Counted from the first letter of the stretch, positions 36,767-46,903 are shown. The stretch is 64,000 nt of DNA from Mucilaginibacter mali (GCF_013283875.1 NZ_CP054139.1:682001-746000); one strand, 5' to 3'. Made by a program: numbers and translations. The notes: generated by a model from the sequence alone, not told the origin.

Positions 36767-36956
36767 AGTATTGGTATAAATATGCTTTTTTGAATTTGAG
36801 CCAAAGCTATAAAAAAACCACGGAATGAAAAATTAGTATTAGTTGTGCCCTTAAGATATTGCAGGTGGATGGCATTTAATGCTTACGCAAGTTTCTTGTT
36901 ACAATATGACAAATATGTAGGTAGCGTTAATAAAAGATATGCTTGTTAATAATTAG

Positions 36957-36990
36957 TTAACAATGCCATTTAACTGTTTACTTACATTTG
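36957..36990 (+). promoter_or_regulatory. Promoter of the TonB-receptor module
   Basis: TTAACA, exactly 20 nt, then TACATTTG, matching the Bacteroidota -7 box TAnnTTTG. The box ends 39 nt before the ATG at 37030. The same arrangement with the same spacing stands at 41107. Confidence 0.65.
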
Positions 36991-37029
36991 TCTGTAAAAA
37001 CATTTTTAATAATTAAAACAGACAAAAAC

Positions 37030-39651
37030 ATGAGGAAGCATTTACTCATTTTATTTCTTGCAGTTTTTAGTATTACGGGTTTTACCTTAGCGCAAGGCAC
37101 TAAGGTAGTAACAGGTAAATTACTTGATGCACAGACAAAAGAGCCGCTTATTGGCGCAACCGTTAACATTAAAGGCACTACTAAAGCAACTTCAGTTGCG
37201 CTGGACGGTTCCTTTAAGATCAGCGTACCGGCTGATGGCAGTACTACACTGGTGTTAAGCTATATTGGTTATGTAACTAAAGAGATTGAAGCTTCGGGCA
37301 AGGCACTGGGTACAATAACACTAGATCAGTCTTCGGCTGCGATGAAGGAGGTTGTGATTACCGGTACGCAATCTATAGCTATTGGCAGGCAAACCCCTAT
37401 CGCGGTATCGGCAGTTAATGCCCAGTATATCGAAGAAAAAGGTGCGGGTGCGGAGTTCCCCGAGCTTTTACAGGAGACGCCAGGCGTAACTGTATCACGT
37501 TCTGGCGGCGGCTACGGCGATTCACGTATCAATATACGTGGTTTTAGCAGTAACAACGTGGCTTTGTTAATAAACGGTATCCCTGTTAATGATGTGGAGG
37601 CCGGTAAAATTTACTGGAACGACTGGGCAGGCTTGTCGGATGTTACCACTTCAATGCAGGTACAGCGCGGTTTAGGCGCTTCTAAGATCCCTGTTCCTTC
37701 GCTTGGTGGTACCATTAATATCACCACCATGGGTACACAAACCCAAACCGGTGGTTCTGTAGCGCAATCTATTGGTAGTTATGACCAGCTAAAGACCGTA
37801 GTTTCCTATTCGACCGGTTTAAGTGATAAAGGATGGTCTTCATCATTCCTGTTGTCTAAAAGCACAGGTACATCACCAGGCGGCGAAGCTTTATATTATA
37901 CTGGCTATAGCTACTTTCTTAACATATCTAAGGTGTTAAGTAAAACACAATCGCTATCATTTAACTTCCTGGGTGCAGCACAAAGCCATGCGCAGCGTTA
38001 TACTTACAATACCATCAATACTTACCGTATGGAAGGTACCAGGTTTAATACAGACTATGGTTACTACGGTGGCCAGTTGTTAAGCGCCGAGCAAAACTTC
38101 TACAATAAACCATTAGCATCTATCAACCACGACTGGCAAATTAACCCTACTACTTCGTTAGCTACCGTTGCTTATGCAACTTATGGCGCGGGCGCGGCAA
38201 GATATGTAAACTCGCTGACCGGTGTACCGAGAATAGGAAACCAATATTCTCCTATCGATTTCAACGCTATCAGCAAAAACAATTTGGCCAATGCGGATGG
38301 TTCATCTAAAAACTATTTCCAGGATGTAGAGAACGATCATCAGCAGTATGGCATATTAAGCACATTGAATAAAAAAATTGGCAATTATGTTAACATAGTT
38401 GGCGGTTTAGACCTGCGTTACTATAGGGGCGAACACTTTTACAAGGTACATGATTTGTTAGGCGGTTCGTACATTATCGATACCCGCAACAACAGCAGGA
38501 CCAGCCCTTCCGGCGATATCAATAACCCAAACAAACAGGTAGTTGAAGGCGATAAATTCAATAACGATTACTTGTTAGAGACAGCTTCTGAAGGCATTTA
38601 CCTGCAATCGGAATACACTAAAAATAATTTATCGGCATTTGTTGCCGTAGCGGGTACAAATACCGGTAACAGAAGGACAGATTACTTTAACTACCTTGCA
38701 AGCGATCCAAACCGTACTTCCAAATGGATAAACTTTTTAGGTTACCAGGCAAAAGGCGGCGCCAATTATAACCTGGATGCGCACAACAACGTTTATGCTA
38801 ACGTTGGTTACCTGGTAAGGTCGCCACTGGTAGCTACTATTTTCCTTAACAAACAGAATGATGTTAACCCATCTGCAAAACCTGAAAAGTTAATGAGCTA
38901 TGAATTAGGTTATGGTTATGTGAGCCCGATGTTCAGCGCTAACGTGAACCTGTACCGCTCAACTTATAAAGACAGGGCTAAGATTACTTCCAACCCCAAC
39001 CCCAATAATGATGGCACTATAGCAGTGGCAAACATTTCAGGCATCAACGAGTTACACCAGGGTATCGAATTTGAAGGTAAGTTCCGTCCGTCGAAAGATG
39101 TTACTTTCAGCGGTAGTTTCTCTGTTGGCGATTTCCACTACCTGTCAAATACAGGCGCAGTACAAATTACAAGCGATGCGCCAGGTTCCAGCACAACTAC
39201 CCAGCCTTCGTTATTGCTGAAAGACCTTAAAATTGGTGAGTTTGGTTCGAATGCTACCGGCGCGCAAACTACGGCTGCGTTTGGCGCGGATATTACCGTA
39301 TTGCCAAAGGTAAAAATAGGTGGTAATTATACTTACTACGCCCGTTACTACGGCTCATACGATCCTACAAAGATTACAGCGACAGGTTATAGTGTATATA
39401 ATATCCCCGACTACGGCACACTGAACATGAACTTGGTATTCCGCTTTAAATTTGCAGGTTTGGATGCTTCATTTATTGGCAATGTTTATAACGTGCTTAA
39501 TACACAGTACATCGCAGACGCCTATGACACCGGCATACCGGGAGCCGTTGGCGGAGTAATAGCCGATTCGCCTGTAGCGCAGTTGAACCGGATGAATGTA
39601 TGGTATGGTGCCAACAGGTACTATATGACAACCCTGAAAATTAAATTTTAA
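37030..39651 (+). CDS. TonB-dependent receptor with carboxypeptidase-like domain
   Basis: An 873-residue outer-membrane receptor. The ATG at 37030 gives the signal peptide MRKHLLILFLAVFSITGF ending TLAQG; the longer frame from 36988 overlaps the promoter. A carboxypeptidase-like domain (GKLLDAQTKEPLIGATVNIKG) precedes a plug with NIRGFSSNNVALLINGIPVN, and a barrel ending MTTLKIKF. It is not of the SusC type, since the SusC signature is absent. It is followed by a lipoprotein gene after 11 bp. Ligand unknown; related receptors take up metal chelates or small organic molecules. Confidence 0.9.
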   Translation: MRKHLLILFLAVFSITGFTLAQGTKVVTGKLLDAQTKEPLIGATVNIKGTTKATSVALDGSFKISVPADGSTTLVLSYIGYVTKEIEASGKALGTITLDQSSAAMKEVVITGTQSIAIGRQTPIAVSAVNAQYIEEKGAGAEFPELLQETPGVTVSRSGGGYGDSRINIRGFSSNNVALLINGIPVNDVEAGKIYWNDWAGLSDVTTSMQVQRGLGASKIPVPSLGGTINITTMGTQTQTGGSVAQSIGSYDQLKTVVSYSTGLSDKGWSSSFLLSKSTGTSPGGEALYYTGYSYFLNISKVLSKTQSLSFNFLGAAQSHAQRYTYNTINTYRMEGTRFNTDYGYYGGQLLSAEQNFYNKPLASINHDWQINPTTSLATVAYATYGAGAARYVNSLTGVPRIGNQYSPIDFNAISKNNLANADGSSKNYFQDVENDHQQYGILSTLNKKIGNYVNIVGGLDLRYYRGEHFYKVHDLLGGSYIIDTRNNSRTSPSGDINNPNKQVVEGDKFNNDYLLETASEGIYLQSEYTKNNLSAFVAVAGTNTGNRRTDYFNYLASDPNRTSKWINFLGYQAKGGANYNLDAHNNVYANVGYLVRSPLVATIFLNKQNDVNPSAKPEKLMSYELGYGYVSPMFSANVNLYRSTYKDRAKITSNPNPNNDGTIAVANISGINELHQGIEFEGKFRPSKDVTFSGSFSVGDFHYLSNTGAVQITSDAPGSSTTTQPSLLLKDLKIGEFGSNATGAQTTAAFGADITVLPKVKIGGNYTYYARYYGSYDPTKITATGYSVYNIPDYGTLNMNLVFRFKFAGLDASFIGNVYNVLNTQYIADAYDTGIPGAVGGVIADSPVAQLNRMNVWYGANRYYMTTLKIKF

Positions 39652-39662
39652 GAATTACTGAT

Positions 39663-40880
39663 ATGAAAAGAATATATTATTTCGTAGCATTTGTAAGCGC
39701 TGTTGCAGCATTTACTGCCTGTAAACCGTTGAACAAAACTTATGATACATTAGGCGATGTACCAGGGCCGGCCGCGCCAACTATGCCATACACACTGACA
39801 TCTGCCGAGTATAAGCTTTTAAACAAAGGCGCGGGCGCATATACCTCGCTGTATTTTAAAAGTGCAGATACAGCAAAAGCCCAGATACCAACCATACTGG
39901 CATCAAGGTTTGCTACTTATCCTGTAAAAACGACAGTTTCGGTTACTTACAATTCGATCCCGGTAACTATAAAGCTGGCCGATTCGACCTTAGCTACCAC
40001 CGCCATAACCTTACAAACAACGCCAACAAGCGATTACAGATGGACAGCGTTTACTTATAATGGCCTTTCCATTTCGGCTAACAACTTTGATGACCTTTCT
40101 GCTACTGCCGTTATCAATTGGCTGAGGTATAAAAATCAAACCCCACCTGCCGAGAACTCGTTACGCGTGTTAACCTACCTGTATTTCGAATCGAATGTTA
40201 CCGCATCTTCAGGTACGTTGCAAACCGATGCCTTCCTGTATACTGCTGCTAACGACTGGCAAAAGATATACCGTGTGAGCAACGCGCAGTATGCTTCTGT
40301 TAATCGCGGCAACAATAACGCGTTTGTTTCATCTGATGCTGCCAACCTGCCAACTTATTTCAATAATTTCCTTAAGGCAGATGCAACTACTTTCGCGTCT
40401 GCAAAGGTTGGTAACGTAATTTATGTTAACTACAAATATCAAACAAGCGCTACTGTTTCTTATCAAAGGGTATTGCCATTAATGTTTGATGGTACCAACT
40501 GGACCACCGCGCCTATCCCTGTAACGTTATCATTTGTAAAAACAACTACCGGCTGGGTTGCCGATAATACAGTGAACTATAAATTAACCACTGCCGATTA
40601 TCAGTATATTAAAACAATGCCGACCACAGTTAACATACAAACCGCGTTGGATAACGTAGCCCAGTTTGGCGATTATAACGTTAGCGTGCCGGTTTCGCCA
40701 ACTACAGGCTGGACGGATGCGCAAGTGAATGCCTCGCTTATTTTGATCATGGCCAAAAATTTCACTAAGCCAGAACTTAACCAGGTATATAACATTACAT
40801 ATGTAGCTTACAATGGCTCTACATTTAATGCTACCAAGAAATTTGTGTACGATGGCACTACGTTTGTATATAAACCATAA
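39663..40880 (+). CDS. Lipoprotein with duplicated segment, partner of TonB receptor
   Basis: A 405-residue lipoprotein (signal ends AFTAC, then KPLNK). The family is not recognised. Residues about 40-110 (MPYTLTSAEYKLLNKGAG) and 300-405 (VNYKLTTADYQYIKTMPTT, ending VYDGTTFVYKP) look like two copies of one segment, which also shares VSVTYN/YNITYVAYN strands. The 11-bp gap and shared strand mark it as the surface partner of the receptor upstream, by analogy with SusC/SusD, though it lacks SusD features. A terminator follows at 40915. Confidence 0.75.
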   Translation: MKRIYYFVAFVSAVAAFTACKPLNKTYDTLGDVPGPAAPTMPYTLTSAEYKLLNKGAGAYTSLYFKSADTAKAQIPTILASRFATYPVKTTVSVTYNSIPVTIKLADSTLATTAITLQTTPTSDYRWTAFTYNGLSISANNFDDLSATAVINWLRYKNQTPPAENSLRVLTYLYFESNVTASSGTLQTDAFLYTAANDWQKIYRVSNAQYASVNRGNNNAFVSSDAANLPTYFNNFLKADATTFASAKVGNVIYVNYKYQTSATVSYQRVLPLMFDGTNWTTAPIPVTLSFVKTTTGWVADNTVNYKLTTADYQYIKTMPTTVNIQTALDNVAQFGDYNVSVPVSPTTGWTDAQVNASLILIMAKNFTKPELNQVYNITYVAYNGSTFNATKKFVYDGTTFVYKP

Positions 40881-40914
40881 CTATTAGGCAATAAATATCA
40901 TTTAATTGTAAATC

Positions 40915-40953
40915 AATCCCCGTCATTTGGAAAAAATGACGGGGATTTTTTTT
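40915..40953 (+). terminator. Rho-independent terminator
   Basis: AATCCCCGTCATTT pairs fully with AAATGACGGGGATT across a short GGAA-type loop and is followed by a run of T. It closes the receptor/lipoprotein operon and isolates it from the promoter at 41107. Confidence 0.9.
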
Positions 40954-41106
40954 GAACGCCGCAAAATAATGTGATGTTTTAATAAGCTTTTGCGCCTAAA
41001 TATTTCATTTTGTTCTCTGTGATTAGGGATAAAGCAAATTTTGTTTCGTTATAATGTTAAGTTATGAGCAATAGGTTGTAAGATACGAGAGCATGTTAAC
41101 AATATC

Positions 41107-41140
41107 TTAACATGGAGTATTGCCCTATTACCTATCTTTG
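41107..41140 (+). promoter_or_regulatory. Promoter of the Oar-like receptor module
   Basis: TTAACA, 20 nt, then TATCTTTG (TAnnTTTG type). The box ends 32 nt before the ATG at 41173. Identical -33 sequence and spacing to 36957. Confidence 0.65.
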
Positions 41141-41172
41141 TAACAAAATTTAAACAAAAACCCCAAACAAGT

Positions 41173-44100
41173 ATGAGGAAGCATTTACTTTTTCTAATCA
41201 TTGCTCTTTTTACTACCGTTGCAACCTTTGCACAGGTTACAACCAGTAGTTTGTCTGGTACCATCAAGGATGCTAAGGGTACAACCCTGCCTGGTGCTAC
41301 CGTAAAGGCAACCCACGTTCCTTCAGGAACGGTTTACTCAACATCTACCAACGCCAATGGCCTGTATACGATCCCCGGTATGCGTATTGGCGGCCCGTAC
41401 AAGGTTGAGATCAGTTTTATAGGTTATAAACCTAACGCTTACGAAGGTATTATCCTGCAATTAGGCCAAACCTTTATTTTGAACACCGTATTAGCCGAAA
41501 CAGGTATCGACCTGAAAGAGGTGAAGGTAACATCTACCAAGGTAATTAATAACGGTAAACTTGGTGCAAGTACCAACATTAACAGGGCGCAAATTGCCGC
41601 ATTGCCTACTATCAACCGTAGCATTGTTGATTTCACCCGTTTAACACCACAATCAACTGGTACTAGCTTTGCAGGTCGCGACAACCGTTTAAACAACACC
41701 ACTGTTGACGGTGCCAACCTGAACAACACCTTTGGCACATCGCAAGATCCGCTGCCTGGTGGTGGCGCCCAGCCAATCTCTATCGAAGCTTATGATGAGA
41801 TCTCGGTAAACATCGCCCCCTTCGACGTTAGGCAGGCTGGCTTTACCGGTGCCGGTATTTACGCTACAACCAAAAGCGGTACCAACACCTTCCATGGTTC
41901 GGCTTACACTTACTATAAAGATCAATCTTTCAATGGTAACTACATTGGCGATAATTACATCGGTAATAACGTAGCTAAATCAAAAACCAATACTTATGGT
42001 TTTACCATAGGTGGCCCTATCATTAAAAACAAATTATTCTTCTTTGGTAACTACGAGCAGGAGAAATCAACCACTCCTGGTATTGCTTATTCGCCAACCG
42101 GCGGTTCGGGTACAGGCCAGGTTACCCCTGCAACTGTTACCGAGTTAACCAACGTGCAAAAGTACTTAGCCGGTAAAGGTTATGAAACCGGAGGCTTTGA
42201 TAACTTCCCCGCATTTCAGCCAAAAAACAAGAAGTTCCTGGCTAAATTAGACTGGAACATCAACGACAAAAACAAACTGACCGTTAAATACAGCTACCTG
42301 AACGCTACCAGCGATCAGCCTGTAAACTCTACTTCAATTGCTAACGGTGGTTCGTTTACTTCGTTCAATGCTACTACCGGTGTTGCGGCATCAAGCCGTA
42401 CCAACCTGCCAAACGGCCGTTACAGCGCGCAATCTATCGCGTTCCAAAACTCTAACTATGGCTTTAAAAATCTGGTAACTACCGGTACTGCCGAGTTGAA
42501 CACCCGTTTTAACTCAAGCATGAGCAACCAGTTGTTAGTAGCTTTTAAACGTTACGATAACCCGCGTACTTTTAATGGTTCTGTATTCCCAACCATCGAT
42601 ATTTTCAATGGCGCCAACAGTAACTACATTACTGCCGGTATGGATCCGTTTACCAATAACAACGAGGTTATTGATAACTCTACCAGCTTAACAGATAACT
42701 TTACCTACTACGCCGGCAAGCACACACTTACCGCAGGTATCAACTACGAATTCCAAAAGGTAGGTAATGCGTTTATGCCTGGCTCAAACAGCCATTACAT
42801 CTACAATTCGCTGGATGATTTCCTGACTGATAAGGCCCCTATCTATTACTCTTATACTTACTCGTTATTACCGGGTGTAAGCAAAGTGTTTTCGGCTAAC
42901 CTGAAAATTGGCCAGATAAGCGCTTACGTGCAAGACGAATACAACGTAAACCCTAACTTTAAATTAACCTACGGTATCCGTGTTGATAAACCACAATACC
43001 TGGAAGATCCGGTTGAAAACCCTCAGGTAACTGCTTTATTGTTGCCAGATCAGAACGGTAACTTAAAATCATACAATGGTGGTAAATTCCCTAAAACAAG
43101 GTTTATCTTCTCTCCACGTATCGGTTTCCGTTTAAGCATGCTTGACGATAACTCGTTAGTATTACGCGGTGGTATCGGTATCTTCACCGGTCGTATCCCG
43201 TATGTATCGTTAACCAACGCGCCAAGCAACAGCGGTATGTACCAGTTTGGTGGTATAGCTACAGCCGCTCAGTTAGCTACTATTAAATTTAACGCCGATC
43301 CGGCTGCATATGCTTCATTATTCCCGCAAACAGCAGGTACCGCTATCCAGCCAAATACAGCTTTGTTAGATCCTAACTACAAATTCCCGCAGGTATTCCG
43401 TACCGATTTTGCTGCCGAGAAAAACCTGGGCAATGGCTGGTCGGCTAACTTCGAGGCCTTGTATACTAAAGATATCAACGCTACCAAAGTACGTAACGCC
43501 AACCTTAAAGCGCCAACCGGCACTATTAATGAAGGTGACCTGACACGTGTACGTTACGTGGGTACAGGTACTAACAATGCCGTACAAGCTATAGACAGGG
43601 CTATTTACCCAAGCTTAAGCTCGGTGATCATTCTTGAAAATACTAACAAAGGTTATTCAGCAGCGTTTACCGGTCAGTTAAACAAATCGTTTAATAACGG
43701 CTTGAGCGCAAGTTTAGCTTATACTTACACTGTGTCTAAAGAGGTTACGCCAAACGTTGGTTCAACTGCTACTTCGGTATGGCAAAGTAACTTTAACGTA
43801 GGTACATCAAATGATGTTGAACTGCGCAACTCAAGCTATTATGTACCTCACCGTATAGTAGCTAACGCCAGCTATAAATTTAACTATCTGAACCACGCTG
43901 CTACTACTATTGGTTTATTTTTACAAGGCCAGGCTGGTAGTACTACGCCAAGCACTACTCCGCTTAGCTATACTTACGGTACTGATATCAACGGCGATGG
44001 TAACGCGTCTGACCTGATGTATATCCCAAAAAGGGCAAGCGAGTTGAACATTACTCAGTACACTGCTACTGTAAACGGTGTAACTTATACTTATACTGTA

Positions 44101-44502
44101 CAACAACAGCAAGCCGCTTTAGAGCAGTTTATTAACAACAGCCCTTACCTGCGTAAACACAGGGGCGAGTTTGCCGACAGGAATGCTGCATTCCTGCCAT
44201 GGTATACCCGTGTTGATCTGAACATCCTGCAAGATTTTTACATCAATACAGGCAACAATCACAAACACACTTTACAGTTTAGCGCCGTAGTTCAAAACTT
44301 ACCTAACTTGCTTAACAAATACTGGGGTATCCAAAAGATTGTAACCACTACAACTCCGCTTACAACAGCTATTGATGCTACCACCGGCCTGCCTACTTAC
44401 AACGTAAGGCAGCTGAATGGTAAACTGGTTAATACACCTTTCCAGGATGCAACAACTGCTACTACCTGGAGCATATTAATTGGTGCTAAGTATATTTTCT
44501 AA
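41173..44502 (+). CDS. Oar-like TonB-dependent receptor
   Basis: A 1109-residue outer-membrane protein. The signal peptide begins MRKHLLFLIIALFTTVATF (ends AQ), almost the same as that of the receptor at 37030. A carboxypeptidase-like domain (GTIKDAKGTTLPGATVKATH) is followed by the Oar-type plug (RNDNRLNNTT-like segment, RQAGFTGAGIYATTKSGTN) and a long barrel ending WSILIGAKYIF. The Oar group includes adhesion- and signalling-related proteins of Myxococcus and abundant receptors of Bacteroidota. Codon choice is strongly biased (CGT, GGT, AAC, TTA), suggesting high expression. A small lipoprotein gene follows. Confidence 0.88.
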   Translation: MRKHLLFLIIALFTTVATFAQVTTSSLSGTIKDAKGTTLPGATVKATHVPSGTVYSTSTNANGLYTIPGMRIGGPYKVEISFIGYKPNAYEGIILQLGQTFILNTVLAETGIDLKEVKVTSTKVINNGKLGASTNINRAQIAALPTINRSIVDFTRLTPQSTGTSFAGRDNRLNNTTVDGANLNNTFGTSQDPLPGGGAQPISIEAYDEISVNIAPFDVRQAGFTGAGIYATTKSGTNTFHGSAYTYYKDQSFNGNYIGDNYIGNNVAKSKTNTYGFTIGGPIIKNKLFFFGNYEQEKSTTPGIAYSPTGGSGTGQVTPATVTELTNVQKYLAGKGYETGGFDNFPAFQPKNKKFLAKLDWNINDKNKLTVKYSYLNATSDQPVNSTSIANGGSFTSFNATTGVAASSRTNLPNGRYSAQSIAFQNSNYGFKNLVTTGTAELNTRFNSSMSNQLLVAFKRYDNPRTFNGSVFPTIDIFNGANSNYITAGMDPFTNNNEVIDNSTSLTDNFTYYAGKHTLTAGINYEFQKVGNAFMPGSNSHYIYNSLDDFLTDKAPIYYSYTYSLLPGVSKVFSANLKIGQISAYVQDEYNVNPNFKLTYGIRVDKPQYLEDPVENPQVTALLLPDQNGNLKSYNGGKFPKTRFIFSPRIGFRLSMLDDNSLVLRGGIGIFTGRIPYVSLTNAPSNSGMYQFGGIATAAQLATIKFNADPAAYASLFPQTAGTAIQPNTALLDPNYKFPQVFRTDFAAEKNLGNGWSANFEALYTKDINATKVRNANLKAPTGTINEGDLTRVRYVGTGTNNAVQAIDRAIYPSLSSVIILENTNKGYSAAFTGQLNKSFNNGLSASLAYTYTVSKEVTPNVGSTATSVWQSNFNVGTSNDVELRNSSYYVPHRIVANASYKFNYLNHAATTIGLFLQGQAGSTTPSTTPLSYTYGTDINGDGNASDLMYIPKRASELNITQYTATVNGVTYTYTVQQQQAALEQFINNSPYLRKHRGEFADRNAAFLPWYTRVDLNILQDFYINTGNNHKHTLQFSAVVQNLPNLLNKYWGIQKIVTTTTPLTTAIDATTGLPTYNVRQLNGKLVNTPFQDATTATTWSILIGAKYIF

Positions 44503-44535
44503 TCAGGTAAAAGGTAATTGAAAAATTTAAAAAAG

Positions 44536-45078
44536 ATGAAAATGAAAAAATATATAAGCGCAGTATTAATTGGTTTACTTGCCATCGGTACTTTCTCGTG
44601 CACAAAAAAGGCCGACGTTGTAGGTATCGAGGCTAAATTGCCACCGGTGCAGCTCAGCAGCCTTGGTTTGCAAAGCACTGCTCCGTTCAGTACTTCAAGT
44701 GTTATACAATTGTCGTTTGGTGCTACTTTAACAAAATTAACACCCGGCGCGTTCGACCTTGAGATCTACGATAACACTACCAGTACGGCTTTAACCGCTG
44801 CTACTTTAGTACAAACCGTGCATTTTAACTCATGGTCTGGTTTCGATTCAACTACCCCCGCCACCACTCCGGCTTCAACCCCGGTAGGTACACAGGGTAC
44901 TATATCGTTTATTAATGCTACCACCACATACCCAAATACATTGGTATACAATGGTACCATATTACTTAAGCTGAACAAACTGACAGCAGGTAAAATTTAC
45001 ACCCTTAAGGCTTATGCCCGCACAAGCGATGGCCAGGTATCTAACTTTACCGTTAGCAAAATGATAGCTGTTAACTAA
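44536..45078 (+). CDS. Small lipoprotein downstream of the Oar-like receptor
   Basis: A 180-residue lipoprotein when started at ATG 44536 (MKMKKYISAVL); ATG 44542 is also possible. The signal ends GTFSC, then TKKAD. The mature part is Thr/Ala-rich and beta-type (VIQLSFGATLTKLTPGAFDL, LKLNKLTAGKIYTLKAYART), resembling an Ig-like or fibronectin-like domain. It lies 33 bp after the receptor and is likely its partner. The insertion sequence begins 24 bp after the stop codon and may have removed this operon from its original terminator. Confidence 0.72.
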   Translation: MKMKKYISAVLIGLLAIGTFSCTKKADVVGIEAKLPPVQLSSLGLQSTAPFSTSSVIQLSFGATLTKLTPGAFDLEIYDNTTSTALTAATLVQTVHFNSWSGFDSTTPATTPASTPVGTQGTISFINATTTYPNTLVYNGTILLKLNKLTAGKIYTLKAYARTSDGQVSNFTVSKMIAVN

Positions 45079-45102
45079 TAACCGCTAAGCATAAAAACGA
45101 AC

Positions 45103-46903
45103 GAGGCCGTATCATAAATCAAATGATGCGGTCTTTATTTTTTTAGCCTAATAGCTGAATTTGGTATTGAGTTTCTATGGAATTTTTTGAGGGGGAGGGG
45201 GTAGCTTTCTTGGGCGAACCTGAGTGGTAAAACGACTCATTTAAGCCGCTTTTTTCCTTAGATTTTGTGCGATTGCAACTAAACCCCATTCTATTTCTAC
45301 TTTTTCCTTGCCGCGGAGCATAAACCGTTTAAAGCCATGGTTCTGCTTAATATTACCAAATACAGGTTCTACATCAAAGCAGCGTTTCTTTCGCCGTTGT
45401 ATGCCTTCTTCACTGTTTAACAGCTCGTGCGCCTTTTGTTTCAGGCGGTTCAGGTTTTCATTGATTTCAATGATCCGATTCCCTTTTGATTTATGGCAAA
45501 TACCGTTCAGCGGACAGTTAGCGCAGTTAACTGCCTGGTATCTTTTTACCGTTTGTTCAAACTCCGTGCTTGTTTTTCTTTTACTTGTTCCGATGAAATT
45601 CATTTGCTGGCCCATCGGGCAGATGTAACAATCTTTCTCCTGGTTGTAAAAAAGCTTATTTGCTGCAAAAGGGTGCTTGTTGTTGTGATTCTCATTTTGT
45701 TCCTTATCGAACATCCCATACTTTACAAAGGCGATTGTTCCTTTTTGTTCCAACCGCGTGTAGTTCTCCTCGGAGCCATATCCGGCATCGGCTGTAAGCA
45801 CTTGCGGTGCTTTGCCAAAGCTGACTTCATGCTGCGCTAAATGAGCACTTAATGTATTGGTGTCTGTGGTGTTGGAGTGAATGGTGTAATTGACAATGAA
45901 CTGGTTGGATGTGGATATCTGAACATTATACCCCGGTTTTAACTGGCCGTTTTTCATGTGGTCTTCCTTCATCCGCATGAATGTGGCATCCGTATCGGTC
46001 TTGGAATAGCTGTTGCGTTCACCCAGCAGAGCTTCCTGCTGCTCATAGCGGGCAATGGCCTGCGGGTAATGTTTGCTGATATACCGCAGCTTGCTTTTGA
46101 CCTGTTTGGAAACATCCTCACGCGAGGAAAGCTTCTCATTGAGTTTATCTACTGCGGCATTGACCTTTTCACTGTCAATAACAGTAAAGTCAGGCGGATC
46201 AGGCAGCCTGTCTTCTTCTTTTGCTACGCTTTGGGCATAGTCCCATATCTCTGACAGCTGCTTTTTCATCTTTTCCTTATTGGTCTGAATCGCTTTCTTC
46301 CAGACAAAGGTATACCGGTTTGCATTCGCCTCTATCTTTGTCCCGTCCGTATTCACTTCTTCAATACTGAGCAGGCCTTCCTCTGCCAAAAGTTTCACCA
46401 CATCTTCGAACACATCACGCAGCGCATGCTTCAAACGTACGCCCCGGAAACGGTTGATCGTATTATGATCAGGATAGTTCATCGAACTCAGCCACATCAG
46501 GTAAACGCTTTCCCGGCAGGCTGCTGCCAGCTTTCGGCTGGAGTAGGTGTTGGTTACATACCCATATACCAGCACCTTTAACAACATTTGCGGGTGATAG
46601 CTTGAACTCCCGCGGATATGATAAGCTTTCAGCAATGGTTCCAGATAGAGCCTGTCGATCACATCGTTAACTACACGCACCGGGTGCGATGCCGGAACTA
46701 ATTCGTCAAGTGTTGGAGGAATAGCCATCAACTGCCGTTGCTGGTAGGGCTTGAATACAGGTCTTTTAGAGGACATACTACGCTACTTTCGATACATAAA
46801 TATATGAAAATCAGATTATTATATCAAATAAATACCCCTCTTTATTCCAATAAATTATGCACAAATAAAAAAGAGGCCATACCATGATTTATGATACAGC
46901 CTC
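45103..46903 (-). mobile_element. IS1182-type insertion sequence, copy 2 (1801 bp, inverted)
   Basis: Same length, same terminal repeats and nearly the same sequence as 33521-35321, but in the opposite orientation. The joined flanks would read AAAACGAACGTTTT, a palindrome with arms AAAACG and CGTTTT, so the element sits in a potential stem-loop. No direct target duplication is seen. Confidence 0.9.
45241..46776 (-). CDS. IS1182-family transposase, copy 2
   Basis: A complete 511-residue transposase, identical to copy 1 except for Glu in RYEQQEA where copy 1 has Gly; the change is the middle base of the codon, at 46043. Catalytic and Cys-cluster motifs are as in copy 1. With both reading frames intact, either copy could be active. 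Confidence 0.95.
   Translation of the reverse strand: MSSKRPVFKPYQQRQLMAIPPTLDELVPASHPVRVVNDVIDRLYLEPLLKAYHIRGSSSYHPQMLLKVLVYGYVTNTYSSRKLAAACRESVYLMWLSSMNYPDHNTINRFRGVRLKHALRDVFEDVVKLLAEEGLLSIEEVNTDGTKIEANANRYTFVWKKAIQTNKEKMKKQLSEIWDYAQSVAKEEDRLPDPPDFTVIDSEKVNAAVDKLNEKLSSREDVSKQVKSKLRYISKHYPQAIARYEQQEALLGERNSYSKTDTDATFMRMKEDHMKNGQLKPGYNVQISTSNQFIVNYTIHSNTTDTNTLSAHLAQHEVSFGKAPQVLTADAGYGSEENYTRLEQKGTIAFVKYGMFDKEQNENHNNKHPFAANKLFYNQEKDCYICPMGQQMNFIGTSKRKTSTEFEQTVKRYQAVNCANCPLNGICHKSKGNRIIEINENLNRLKQKAHELLNSEEGIQRRKKRCFDVEPVFGNIKQNHGFKRFMLRGKEKVEIEWGLVAIAQNLRKKAA

Noticed and set aside
36988..37029. Upstream extension of the TonB receptor
   Set aside because: It overlaps the promoter box, and ATG 37030 gives a normal signal peptide.
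45308..46254. Several open frames on the plus strand inside IS copy 2
   Set aside because: They are antisense shadows of the transposase and occur identically in copy 1.
33521..46903. Classical composite transposon carrying cargo genes
   Set aside because: No target duplication at the outer ends was found and the segment includes the core gene lpdA; independent insertions are simpler.
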